64,000 nt of DNA from Bryum argenteum (Eukaryota; Streptophyta; Bryopsida; Bryales; Bryaceae): the NCBI GenBank assembly GCA_037043015.1, contig CM073322.1, forward strand, positions 20,984,364-21,048,363. Reading direction: 5' to 3'. The position numbers and the translations under genes were made by a program. Under the pieces are notes generated by a model. It was not told where the DNA came from and did no database searches. It saw only the letters and a program-made list of their open reading frames with translations. The first letter of the stretch is position 1; the number at the start of each line of letters is the position of its first letter. Shown here one piece after another: positions 35,449 to 45,956 of the stretch.

Positions 35449-35809
35449 CCCTTGAAGGTCCTTGGGGTTTGAAACGGGTAGCCCAAAATTGGATCACAAC
35501 ATCTTTTGGACTTGGGCATCATGAATAGTGCACTTTTAAAACTTGGGCATCATGAATGGACCAATCAGTGATGAGCTTGCAACCTTCTACAAGTTCATGT
35601 ACAACCCAACCTACCTACCACAATCCTTTCAAAGCACAAAATCACTCATACATATTGTGCTTTAATTTGTAAAATTTCACTCTTTGAATACATCACAAGA
35701 AGGTGACCAGTTTGACATCAAAATATACGTGAAAAGTTGAGTACAATGAGAGCTACAAGGCATATTCTCTTGGAAAAAAGCCACTCGGGCTTGCAAGGAC
35801 CTCTAAGGG
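35449..35809 (-). mobile_element. TTAA-2 family element, copy d
   Basis: A 361-bp element in reverse orientation, with ends CCCTTGAAGGTCCTTGG and GGACCTCTAAGGG, flanked by TTAA at 35445-35448 and 35810-35813. It lies 85 bp from TTAA-4 copy d. Confidence 0.93.
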
Positions 35810-35813
35810 TTAA

Positions 35814-36320
35814 AATTGAACCTTTCTTCTAGCATTGCCTTCCACAAGCTTGAAAGTCAGGCAACCTGCAAAATGGTCAGTAACAAGGCCATATCGTATT
35901 TTCACCAGATTTCATGTTAAAAATTCACCACTGCCAACTTCTAGAACTTTGTCCCGCCACTATTCTTTCTTGTTTCGTATCTTTCACGGCCATTAAAAAT
36001 TCATGAGAAAGATTGATAGTATCTTGACAGAGGCTCTGCCTCGGCGATACACAATCTGATGGTATATGCATAGTATATAGTTTTTGTCAATACTGCTTGG
36101 CATGTGCGCTTGCACTGACTCTCTTCCCATGGATACCAAGTTATTCATTCATTACCGCATCAAGTTAAGTCAGTCCTCATTGTTGACTTTTCAAGTTTCC
36201 TTTTTAGGATTTATTGGTGATGTTATTAAATTGAGGGAAATCAACAGATTCTTTGGGAACCGGGCACTTGATCAAGTTATCTGTGAAGTCATGGGGAGTG
36301 TGTATCTAATTTGAGTCCCA
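35814..36320. other. Intergenic stretch
   Basis: No gene supported; the 76-codon ORF at 36084-36314 has no recognisable domain. Confidence 0.4.
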
Positions 36321-36323
36321 AAA

Positions 36324-36424
36324 TTAGGGTTTAGGGTTTTAGGGTTTAGGGTTGGGGGAGCATACATCTTAGGGTTTAGGGTTTAGGGTTTAGCGTTGGG
36401 GGAGCATACATCTTAGGATTGGGG
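36324..36424. repeat. Interstitial telomere-type repeats (TTTAGGG)n
   Basis: Two clusters of TTTAGGG units, partly variant (TTTTAGGG, TTTAGCG). They alternate with a duplicated segment GTTGGGGGAGCATACATCTT, so the array has itself been duplicated at a period of about 50 bp. TTTAGGG is the common plant telomere unit. Confidence 0.9.
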
Positions 36425-36508
36425 GAGTTTGTGGGAACTTCATGGGTACCTTGGTGAGTTTTAGTTTGTTATGAGCATGTTTGAGCTAGGTTCCGGCTAG
36501 GGGTTTGA

Positions 36509-37001
36509 GGGTTGCTTAATTTACACTATGGACCATGATAATTGACCATGGCCTTCTAAAATTTGTGATTGGAGAGTACATGGCGCTAGGTCCCATTTGG
36601 GTTTATAGTACCTTGAAAAAAGGAGAATGACCACTACCTTTGAGGTCCCCAAAGTATGCTAAATTTTCATGGCTTCCTTGATTGAAGTAAATGCCTTGAC
36701 TAAACTACAATCAAATAGACCATAAGGCAAAAAACAATTGATTGGCTAGTGTTCAATTTACTTTTGTAAAAGTAGGAGAAAAGGGAGGGTAAAAGATAGA
36801 ATAATGAGGATTTTATATTGAAAAAATTAAGCTCAAACTTCTCCCAGTCCAAATCCACTTTACACTACAAGAGTGACTAAGCCACTCAATAATCCATTTT
36901 TGATTTTATCATGGTTACGGCTCTTGGCCAAGAGCCAAGACCATGTAAATGATAATTTAATTTTCTTGGTCATGGCTCTTGGTCCATAGTGTAAAGGGAC
37001 C
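36509..37001 (-). mobile_element. Tourist-like element, family T1, copy 2 (diverged)
   Basis: Related in reverse orientation to 63078-63474. It starts GGGTTGCTTAATTTACACTA and ends CCATAGTGTAAAGGGACC. The interior words TTAATTTTCTTGGTCATGGC and GAGTGACTAAGCCACTCA are the inverse of that copy. The target duplication is unclear (TGA or TTG). Confidence 0.75.
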
Positions 37002-37479
37002 TTGAGATGACATGCTTATGATTCTAACTTTATATCACTAACTTCCTTGAAAGAGCTAATTAGAAATACTTACTTAGGATATGCAAAATAGCAATATAGC
37101 ACGTAGAAGATCCTATAACAATATAGATTATACATGATAACATAAGTCACAAGAGATTTTTGCAGTAAGTCTTGTAGTTGATTGTTAGAATTAAATTAAA
37201 GGCCTACCAAGAATTTGAAAATGCAATAAGGACAATTGGTTGTGAAGTTGGGCAAAATTGTCTCTACAACCTTGTTGGCACAAAAGAAGACTACACAAGT
37301 CTTACAAACTAGCATGAAATGAAAGTTTGATAGAAATAAGTTTTTTACTTAAGTCATTAGAACCTACATCTATATCACTAGAAGAAATTAGTGTCTTGTT
37401 TACTATCATTCAAACTTCTCACAATGACCTAATAATGGCTCATCAGAAATAAGGATTTCCCTCATTGTGTATTTATCCC
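37002..37479. other. AT-rich intergenic stretch
   Basis: No gene or repeat structure recognised. Confidence 0.4.
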
Positions 37480-37725
37480 CAATTCCGTTAAAATGGCATT
37501 ATGCCGCTAAAATGGCACACCTCAACTTTCTGAACTATGGTTCAAAAACCATGTGATATAATAGAATTTGAAGGTGATATTATGGAAATTGAGTGACAAT
37601 GTATATAAAGAAGTGATATTCTTTAAAAATTGTGATATTACAGAATACACCATTCCATGTGAGCACATATGTAAGATTTGGTGTGTCAAAATGGCACATG
37701 GCATAGTGCCATTTTAATGGAATTG
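37480..37725. mobile_element. MITE of about 246 bp
   Basis: Terminal inverted repeats of about 27 bp: CAATTCCGTTAAAATGGCAT on the left, ATGCCATTTTAACGGAATTG-type on the right (TGCCATTTTAATGGAATTG as written). Fragments with the same ATGGCAC words occur near 5385. Target duplication not resolved. Confidence 0.75.
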
Positions 37726-37911
37726 AGGTTACTTTGAAAAGCAAATCGAAATGCAAAATTGCTCGCCACACAAGGGCACCCAAAAAAATAGTAGTAATCA
37801 AAACATTGCGTTTGTTATCTTGTACCGTATGATAACTTTACTAAAATCATAAAAAATTCTTCCTTCGAAACAGCAAAGATGAAAAGAGACACGTTTCAGC
37901 TGACTAATGGT

Positions 37912-38225
37912 AGGAGTGCCAAAAATGGCGCAGTGCCGAAAATGGAGCCCTAGTAATCTTGAGTCAGAGGTACATAATAGATTCCCCACGCAACAGTATC
38001 ATGTACTCACCGCAGACATTATAGGGTATCTTTCTAGGGCACCATTTTAGGAACACCTATACTTTCAACTTCAAACATTCATAACTCATTGTAAAAGAGT
38101 CCAAAAATGATGATTCCACTTGCTATATTCTTCTACTAGTTTTCCCCATGCACAAAAATTGCTTGAATTGGTGACATCCATGTTGATATCTCGTGTTGAA
38201 AATTGAGCCATTATAAAGCACCATA
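37912..38225 (-). repeat. Dispersed repeat R8, reversed copy
   Basis: Carries the reverse complement of the R8 words: ATGTACTCACCGCAGACATT, ATTCATAACTCATTGTAAAA and TTTTCCCCATGCACAAAAAT. Confidence 0.75.
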
Positions 38226-38245
38226 CCATAGATGAATAAGAAAGT

Positions 38246-38494
38246 TTGGCAGAAGAGGAGATTATTGCTCAATTGTTGGGCGGACTTCATGCAAAAGTGA
38301 GTGAGGAAGACAAAGAACAACTCCCTACGGAATTGCAATCAATGGAAAACCTTCGTTCTCAAGCCAATTTTTTGGGTGTCTCGTGGTACAGCTCCACAAT
38401 CCGACCCAAGGTAGCTCAAGCTCTTCGTGCGATTAGCTCTAATATCTCAATAAACAACATTTATTTAGCTCATACTAGACTATACAAGTGTTAG
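38246..38494 (+). other. Short ORF of coding-like composition, unknown
   Basis: Open from about 38246 (TTG, no early ATG) to TAG at 38492-38494. It encodes an acidic then basic segment (EEEIIAQLLGGLHAKVSEED, RPKVAQALRAISSNISINN). The amino-acid mixture is more protein-like than in other repeat ORFs, but no family is recognised. The stop lies on the TSD of the adjacent Tourist-like element, whose insertion may have truncated it. Confidence 0.25.
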
Positions 38495-38993
38495 AGCATT
38501 CCCACCCATCGCAAACTGAACTGAATACTAGATGAATAGTAGTTCAGTTTAGAGCAGAAATGCCCCACCAACCGGCAAAACCCCTGAACTGAACTACTAT
38601 TCATCCATTTTTCTCAGTGTGACCTGCAAAACCAAGCCCTTTTGCAGGGAAGTGCATTGACCTAAACTCACAAGAAGACAAAGGCTAATCTATTTGCGGA
38701 GGACCAGGCAACCGCGTGCCGACTTTGATTCCGCATTGTGCCCGTGATTCTGCTGCGAAACATGTGCCTCTTCTCTGGTTCCACGCCGCTCACTCAGTCA
38801 TCACCACGGAATGGCCTCACATGGAGGATCTAGCCGTCACGATTTTAATTCAACCTCCTTTTTCACTTCAGGTCATTCAGATGATTGAGGTCATGGGTGG
38901 GGCTCCTCCTCCGCCCTCACTATTCAGGGTGATGGGTTTAAGGAATTCAGTTGCTGGATTCAGTTCAGGGCGACCCTATGAATGGGCATGCCC
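38495..38993. mobile_element. Tourist-like element, TSD TTA
   Basis: A 499-bp element flanked by TTA (38492-38494 and 38994-38996). The ends are degenerate inverted repeats (GAGCATTCCCACCCAT against GGGCATGCCCATTCAT), each followed within 25 bases by CTGAACTGAAT. The interior is GC-richer and includes a 93-codon ORF (38716-38997) without known domain. Confidence 0.7.
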
Positions 38994-38996
38994 TTA

Positions 38997-39280
38997 GGAG
39001 ATCTCCCTGTACTGAAAACTTGTTACCCTAGGCTTTATATTGGTTTTAATTACACCCAAAAAGGGATCTTAACAGCTTTAGTACGTTTTTACGAATCATA
39101 AACACATGAATTTCACCAGCTGAGGTAAAATGGCAACCGTCACAAGGTAATTGCACCTCATACGGAATCTCTGAATAACTTATTAAGTCATCTCTTTTAG
39201 ATTGTACCATGGATATAAAAAATTACCCAATTTAAAACCTAACATTAGATGTTAAAAAAGGTAAATTTTTGTACATCTTT
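38997..39280. other. AT-rich spacer
   Basis: No feature recognised between the Tourist-like element and the CACTA-like element. Confidence 0.4.
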
Positions 39281-39340
39281 CACTACTAGAATTTGAGCGT
39301 CATTTCTTTTCATGAAAGTCACGTTTGAGGAGTAGCTTAA

Positions 39341-40532
39341 CCCCTAAACTACCAAGGCCTCCGATTAGGAGATTTGCAATTTCGGGTGGTCTAAGTTAAC
39401 CCCTAACTCTCCTTAAAGCCCGAAACGGGTTTTGGAGGTTCCCGGAGGAGAAAAACTCAGCCAACTTTGACCATTATAATCTCACAAATGAGGAAGAATG
39501 AACGGTTCAAATTTGGTATGTAAGATCAATGTCAAGTGAACTTTGAGATCTTACGGTTGAATCTTTCAAATAATGCTTGGATTGAGATATTATGAGCTTA
39601 ATCTAAAAGAAGGTCAAATTTTGTGACTTGGAATGTTTTGCAACAAGGAGAGTTAGGGGTTAAGATATAAAAAAAATAATATTTTTGCCTAAATTTTTTA
39701 CTGGATGTTCCCTATACTACAAGGTGTATGTGGGAAAATTTGCAAAGTCAAACTCCACCTATGGAGTTCTCAAACGCAAATTTTAGTTTTCAGCCTTGGG
39801 GCGGGCAGAAAAAAACTTTTTATTTTTACCTTTTTAAATTTTTTTTGAAAAAAAATATTTTCTTGATTGATTTTGTACTAAGGTTTCCAAGTGACCCAAG
39901 TTGAAACTTTTACCAATCCTAAAAGAGCACCCTTCAAAAATTACAAGAGCTAGATTCAAAGTTTTCTTTGATATTTCCAATTTTTCTTTCAAAATTTGCC
40001 AAAATTTGAGATTTTGGAATTTTTTGAATTTCTTTTTTCTCGAAATTCACAAACTCAAGAAGGTATATACTCACCGTTCATTTTTCCCCTAAACCATATA
40101 CAATAAACGTGGTGCATGTTTTACCAAATCCTTGATTTCTACCTTCTTGTAGTAAATAAATTGCATGAAGGTTCAAAAAGCAAAATGAGTGTCTAAAATT
40201 TTGCATGGGCATGCCCAACTTAGTTATATACATGGAAAAAAATATGAGCTAGATGTTTAAGCTAATAAGCATCACGTTTTCCTTTGCACAAAGTCGACTA
40301 TGTTTGTTGGAAAAAAAACTGCATCGACTTTGAATGTTATGATCTTACAAATGGCTACGATCCAACGGTTGAAATTTCAGCCACTACCTCTAATAATAGT
40401 TCTCTTCAAGATCATACGGTTGAAAGTTTCAAAAAAGTGTAAAAAATATTCTCACACTCCAAAGTTTACAAGGTGGTATGGAATTGTAACTTTGGAGTTT
40501 GGAGCTCACAAAACACCATGGTAGTTTAGGGG
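39341..40532 (+). mobile_element. TTAA-3 family element, copy b, interrupted
   Basis: Ends CCCCTAAACTACC and GGTAGTTTAGGGG, flanked by TTAA at 39337-39340 and 40533-40536. The length is 1192 bp. Subtracting the nested 260-bp TTAA-1 element plus one 4-bp duplication leaves 928 bp, against 925 bp for copy a. The interior follows copy a (ATATTTTTGCCTAAATTTTT, TTGCATGGGCATGCCCAACT). Confidence 0.93.
39400..39659 (-). mobile_element. TTAA-1 family element, copy d, nested
   Basis: A 260-bp reversed copy with ends CCCCTAACTCTCC and GGAGAGTTAGGGG, flanked by TTAA at 39396-39399 and 39660-39663. The matching empty site in TTAA-3 copy a (near 25175) has a single TTAA, which confirms the duplication. 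Confidence 0.95.
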
Positions 40533-40879
40533 TTAAGCTACGTTCTGATATATTTTTGTTGATATGTAGCTTTTGAAACTACATTGTTAGTAGCATGAAG
40601 GTGTGTTATAAGCTACTCCCTGAACGTGGCTTTTATGAAAACAAGAACCTAGCAAATGAGGTCAAATTTAAGATTTTTAGTAGTGTTTAATTAAAAATAA
40701 CTTAACCCAGAGTGGTTACTCTGCTCACTCACACTTTTCTTTGGAACAAGTTTCATCTTGTAATGAGTTTCTTCATGATTTTCCAACCATTACAATTAGA
40801 TTCTGGAATGTACAACGATCTTTGGGCACACAAACGGTCAAGGAAGTTAAGAGGGAGCACATGATGAGTCAAAGAGAGA

Positions 40880-41166
40880 TCAACCTGGTGTTTGTATTTT
40901 CTCAACTATTGTGGGAGGTCTTTGGACCTTGTTGTATGGGTACCTCAAAGCCCTTTGGGGAGATACTATGTCAAGAATCTTCAAGGCACTAGTAGCTAGG
41001 CTAGAAACTAGCTTAGTTATAGTGTCCACCCTCGAGAGGGGGAAGTCCGGAAGTAGTATTGCTCTAATTTCTCCTTGTTCGGTGGCCATCAGAATATGAG
41101 CATTACGAACGGACACTTTATTCTCGCCGGCCCCTTAGAAAGGACCGGAGTTTCTATTTATCTTAT
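40880..41166 (+). mobile_element. tRNA-derived SINE, 5'-truncated copy
   Basis: Matches the body and 3' part of the SINE at 61650-61998 from CTCAACTATTGTGGGAGGTC through TTGTATGGGTACCTCAAAGC and GCATTACGAACGGACACTT to GGACCGGAGTTTCTATTTAT. The tRNA-like head is degraded or missing. Confidence 0.85.
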
Positions 41167-41204
41167 ATGTTTTTACTTCTTTCTTTCTTTTCTTCTTTCT
41201 TTCT

Positions 41205-41243
<39 letters not shown>

Positions 41244-41931
41244 CTCTCTCATTTATTGCCCCGGAAAGGGAGTTACCAGTCGAAGAGAAATCTGGGCGAG
41301 TATCTAATCTGCTCAAAACTCTGCTCAGAAAGAGGAGCTTCACCCACGCAGCCATTAACGGCGCAATTCGCATCCCGGAATTGGATCGAGACGATCGAGA
41401 ATTATCCCCCAGTCCATCGCTGATCATTAATTCATTCGATGTCCACGTTTGCTACATCCGTAAGTTCCTCGCGTGAGGCCAGACTGGAGGTTCAGAAGCT
41501 TGATCGAGTCGGCATCGAAGACGGGACTGGGGATGAAATCTGAGTGAAGTGCAGGCAGGGACCTGAGCGAGTGGACCGTGTGGTCCGTGTGTGAGAGAGC
41601 AAGCTTGCTGGTTCGCTCAGCCTTGATTTGCAATGGAGGATTCGATGGTCAGTTCTAGTAAAGTACAAGGTATGCTAGCTTCAACGGTCGGAAGCGGCCA
41701 GGGAGTGTGAGTGTTTTGTTGCAGAGATGCAGCAAAAGGACTTGTGAAGTTCGTTGGTGTGGCACTGCGGGCCTGCTGTCTGACTTGACTGACTGCCGTG
41801 CCGGCGGTTCCTTCACTCCAGGCTAGTCTGTGAGTGTCTGTCTGACTGACAGCGTTTGCCGCCTTGGGAGTGCTGCACTACACGATCTGCTTTTGCACGA
41901 GTGAGCTCTGGGGCCCTGGCTTCTTCATCCG
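41167..41931. other. Intergenic stretch with poly(T) run
   Basis: A pyrimidine tract ends in a 37-base T run (41207-41243) just after the SINE. From 41245 to 41930 the sequence is GC-richer and non-repetitive. ORFs on both strands (41173-41476) do not match a known family. A promoter or captured fragment is possible. Confidence 0.4.
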
Positions 41932-42380
41932 ACTTGGCCAGTTGGCCTTAGAGGTGGTGTTAGAAGGTGGTCTTATCTCCTTAATTGAGTGTGTGTCCAC
42001 ACCTACATCCTTTATTCATTACCAATCCTACATGAATGTACACATGGCACACTCTAAAACTTGAAGGACAAAAAACTATTAGCTAACATTTGGAAGGACA
42101 AAACATAATTGAGCATAAGTAGGTAAGTGTTAACTAAGACCACTCTTATGTGTTCAAAACTTGAGAATCTTTTTGATTGTGGTTCTTCAACACTTACCTA
42201 CTAATGCTCAATTATGTTTTGTCCTCCCAAATGTTAGCTATTGTTTTTTAGTCCTCCAAGTTTTAAAGTGTGCTATGTGGGCATCCATGTAGGATCGGTA
42301 ATTACTAAAGAATGTAGGTGTAGACACACACTCAATTAAGGAGATAAAACCACCTTCTAACACCACCTCTAAGGCCAAGT
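41932..42380. mobile_element. Foldback element, arms of about 190 bp
   Basis: Arms of about 41940-42130 and 42190-42380 are nearly exact inverted copies (GGCCTTAGAGGTGGTGTTAG outermost; AATTGAGCATAAGTAGGTAA near the centre). They enclose a loop of about 60 bases. The RNA would be an almost perfectly paired hairpin. No target duplication is obvious. Confidence 0.85.
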
Positions 42381-42905
42381 GGGAACATACTTAAGTAGGG
42401 CTACTTTTCAAGACACTTTTCCAAGCCTCATTGATGAGGCCTTCCCCAAGAATTTGGGATCTCCCCAAAATTGTGGAAGTCTTAAGTTTTAATGTATGCT
42501 CTTCTGAAAGGTCAGGTGGGAAGGGGCCTTTAACTACGTATTGGCTTCAGAGCATGCTTAGCCCGCAATGTGAGCAGGAGAGCAGAGCCCTAGTAGGTAC
42601 CTTGAAACCTCAGAAGGGTTGAGGTCTCCTAAATTTTAGAATATCATGACTCCAAGTTATCCCGTGCTCTCATTTACATTTTAGGGTCCCTATTAACGAA
42701 CTAATGAGTGCCACATGGGAAAAACTTTATTAGCAGAAAATAATTTCTATTGTAATCTGCTTGTTAGCAAATGTAATTGGTGAGAGGCCTTATCCTCTAG
42801 CCTCTCTCCTAGAATGGGGTTGCGACGCCCGACTGAGCGGCGCCTACAAGCATTTCGTGCGATGGAAGGGCCCGGCTTGATGCACAAGGATGGGCATGCT
42901 CTAAC
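42381..42905. other. Intergenic stretch ending like a Tourist element
   Basis: The end 42885-42901 reads GGATGGGCATGCTC followed by TAA, which resembles the terminus of the element at 38495-38993. A matching left end was not found. No gene. Confidence 0.4.
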
Positions 42906-42909
42906 TTAA

Positions 42910-43640
42910 CCCTTATGGTTATGGTTTGACTCATTGGTAAATAAAAGAACACATTTCGCAAAAAAGAGTCATGAATGGAATTAAAGATTTAGAAGGTATT
43001 AGGATCTCGACCGTTCAATCTTGTAATAGACATATTGTACATTATGTGGGTCTAATTTTGAGTCATGAGGCCTCATAGATTGCAATCATAACGTATTGGT
43101 TCTAAAAATCACAAAATCACAAAATCACAAAATCTCAACATTTTCACTTTGAAGTGAAAATGCTACCAATATACTTATTGCAATAAAAAAAAATCACCAA
43201 CTTTAATATGTTAACCTTTGGTTCAATAACACCCTTGAACAATCAAAATGCATGAGAAAAATTTCTTTGCCCAAGTAATGACCTTCCATTGGTGGGAACC
43301 GCCAAAATTTCTAGAGAGGAAAAATAGTCCAAAAGTCAACCCTTTGCACTCAAATCTATGGCATATATATATAATGAAAACATCTTTATGATTTCTCATA
43401 ATTGCCTCACAATCATGGTAAAACATGCCCCATGTTTTAAAATCCAAAAACAAGAGTTGCCTTTACTAAAATGCATGATTGATTGTATAGGCGTGCAATT
43501 CTTACCGCACACACTAGGTTTAATTTGGTGCCCAACCCAAATAATTTCATTCAAAACGGACCGAGGATCAAGAAGTTATGGCTTTTCGAAGTTGCTGCAA
43601 GCATTTAAAATGTTGTTTTTCAACATTTGGCCCCATTTTT
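42910..43640 (+). mobile_element. TTAA-5 family element, copy b, right end decayed
   Basis: Left end CCCTTATGGTTATGG after TTAA 42906-42909. The interior shares GTTTGACTCATT, CAATCTTGTAATAGACATATT, TTTTGAGTCATGAGGCCTCA, CATTTTCACTTTGAAGTGAA and AAGAAGTTATGGCTTTTCGA with 62001-62607. The right end is lost after TTTTTCAACATTTGGCCCC. Confidence 0.8.
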
Positions 43641-43924
43641 CAAGATTAGATACTCACTAGATGTAGCTTTGTGTTGCAATCCCACACATTATTCGGAAGG
43701 TTGTTTTGAGATTCTTTCTTTTGTCCAAACGATTTAAAGGATCAATACTTCTCAAACGACTAACAAACTGGTATAAAATGGCAAAAAAATGACGACAATT
43801 CGTTAAAGCACAAACACAAAGTACACACCCCAAGGTTCACACCCCTCCCTAGTGTGTATACCATGTATTATTACATGCCATTAGGATCTTAGTTTTGTCT
43901 CCCTGACACAACTCATATGATGCG

Positions 43925-43975
<51 letters not shown>

Positions 43976-44271
43976 TCAATACCTCTTTATGTACTTTTCA
44001 ATTTGAATCATTCTCGAGAACATGAATAATGAAGGTATGCTATCTAATATGAGTAATGTGTACATGAACTTGTTAGTGTGTACTGTACTGTAAAATCCTC
44101 CTTGTGTACTTTAGTATCAAAACCGTAGAACTTTAGTATATTTTCTAGAGAAAAGGGCCAATCTAGAAGTACAGTACATGGGCGATGCTGATGACCCACT
44201 ACGCCCTATCAGCACTTGCTTCAGCATTCAGTATTCTTAGGAAGCTTTTAGTAATCTTTACTCAACTGAGA
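43641..44271. other. AT-rich intergenic stretch with poly(A) run
   Basis: Contains a 49-base pure A run at 43925-43973. No gene. Confidence 0.5.
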
Positions 44272-44850
44272 TGGATAGATAGAAACTCCGGTCTCTTTCT
44301 AAGGGGCCAGCGTGAATGAAGTGTCTGTTCGTAATGCTAATATCCTGATGGCCATTGGACAAGGGGATATTGGAGCAATACTACTTTCCTTTTTCGAGGG
44401 TGGACACTATAACTGCGCTAGTTTCTAGCTACACTAAATTTGATAATTAGTGTTAGATTATTATAAGATTTGAAAATGCTATAAGTTTTTACTTTTGTAT
44501 AAATTTTTTTTTACCAAGAGCATTGATTCTGATACTATATAAGGACCCCCATCTTGGCCAATGTAGTGGGTAAAATTATTGAACAACAGTAAAAACTTAT
44601 AGCATGTTTATGTAAATTAGTGTATCTAACACTAATTATCAAATTTAGTGTAGTTACTAGTGCCTTGAAAATACTTGACATAGTATCCTCCCAAAGGGCT
44701 TTGAGGTACCCATACAACAAGATCCAAGGACCCCCCACAATAGTTGGGTGGACTATAGTGGTGAGCACCACACCGGCATGGGGAATAGAACCCACGACCT
44801 CCTCATCGGAGGGCATGAGCCCTAACCACCAAGCCAAGGCCTTGTGGTGC
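44272..44850 (-). mobile_element. tRNA-derived SINE, full length, split by a MITE
   Basis: On the minus strand it reads from GGCACCACAAGGCCTTGG (44850 downward). Box A-like TGGCTTGGTGG and box B GGTTCTATTCC lie in the tRNA-like head, then the common body, ending in GAGACCGGAGTTTCTATCTA near 44272. The body is interrupted by the M1 MITE at 44429-44653; without it the SINE is about 354 bp. The copies at 61650 and 40880 give the unbroken order across the interruption. Confidence 0.88.
44429..44653. mobile_element. MITE, family M1, copy 2, inside a SINE
   Basis: A 225-bp element with the same terminal inverted repeats as 2199-2422 (CTACACTAAATTTGATAATT). The SINE copies at 40880-41166 and 61650-61998 lack it, so insertion is proven. 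The flanks read TAG and TTA; if the element ends at GTG, a TAG duplication is possible. Confidence 0.9.
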
Positions 44851-45634
44851 CTTTTACTCAATTGTATAAAATAGCTTCCTAATTCAACAATACTATGTAA
44901 GGAAAACAAACATTTTAAGAGGTGTACCATCTTAGAAACACATGTAAATTTGAGATTTTGAACTTACTCTATCTTTCCATTGTCTTTCCCCATGGATGAA
45001 AATTCCTTATGCTGTTAACTTTGCTATGTAATTCCCGTGCTGAAGGTTATTGAGTACCTTACTACTCATGATCATTCCACATTCTAATGCTCCTTATACT
45101 TGGTAAAAGGGAATGGGGCAAGGGCATGATATGGGTACCACTGAGACGCGCCTCATCATGTGTGACCTATGTGTAATTCATTATATATGTGCCAAAAATT
45201 CCTTTTTAAACCCAATGTATAAAACTATAGCCATGTCTCCTATAATACCATCTGGTTAGAATAATATTATTTTCCAATATTATTTTGTTATCAAAAAAGT
45301 AGTTTAAAAAAAATCACACTATTTTGAAGGGGTACCCATATCTTGCCTTTACCTAATGATACCGTCATAGCTCATCAACTATTCCCGAGACTAGGGTTCT
45401 TCTTCTAGGTTTAGCTTTAGGTTACTTTTGATGGTGCCTCTCTCACATTCTAGAAAATGCGTTTACAACTATTCCCATGAAAATTGTTCTAGATGAAGTT
45501 TATGTAGCAAACGATGGTACATTATCAACCCAACAAAAATATTATAAAAATATTAACTTAGAGGTGCATATAAGGTAGCCATGGATGGGCGCACGAATAA
45601 GTTGAAACATCAAATAGAGAGAGATGGCTTTTGC
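44851..45634. other. AT-rich intergenic stretch
   Basis: No gene. R8-like words near 44930-45010. Confidence 0.4.
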
Positions 45635-45638
45635 TTAA

Positions 45639-45898
45639 CCCCTAACTCTCCTTAAAACCTGAAACGGGTTTTGGAGGTTCCCACAGGAGAAAAACTCAGA
45701 CAACTTTGACCATTATAATCTCACAAATGAGGGAAAATGAACGGTTCAAATTTGGTATGTGAGATGAATGTCAAGTGAACTTTGAGATCTTACGGTTGAA
45801 TCTTTTAAAGAATGCTTAGATTGAGATCTATTGAGCTTAATCTAAAGGAAGGTCAAATTTGAAGACTTAGACCATTTTGCAATAAGAAAATTTAGTGA
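45639..45898 (-). mobile_element. TTAA-1 family element, copy e, right end decayed
   Basis: Reversed 260-bp copy. Left end CCCCTAACTCTCC after TTAA 45635-45638. The right end reads AAAATTTAGTGAATC where TTAGGGGTTAA is expected. The interior is intact (CTGAAACGGGTTTTGGAGG, GAGATCTTACGGTTGAATC). Confidence 0.9.
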
Positions 45899-45956
45899 AT
45901 CACAATCAACACCCTGCCCCGTCCCACGTCCGCACGGTCGCTTGCTCTATAACTTA

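Larger units (their letters stand above)
39281..40685. mobile_element. CACTA-like element carrying nested insertions
   Basis: Left end CACTACTAGAATTTGAGCG, right end TTTTTAGTAGTG, flanked by the 3-bp duplication TTT (39278-39280 and 40686-40688), as is usual for CACTA transposons. Subterminal inverted copies of CACGTTTGAGGAGTAGCTTA lie on both sides. Only about 210 bases belong to the element itself; the rest is the TTAA-3 copy 39341-40532 and its own insert. Non-autonomous. Confidence 0.85.
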
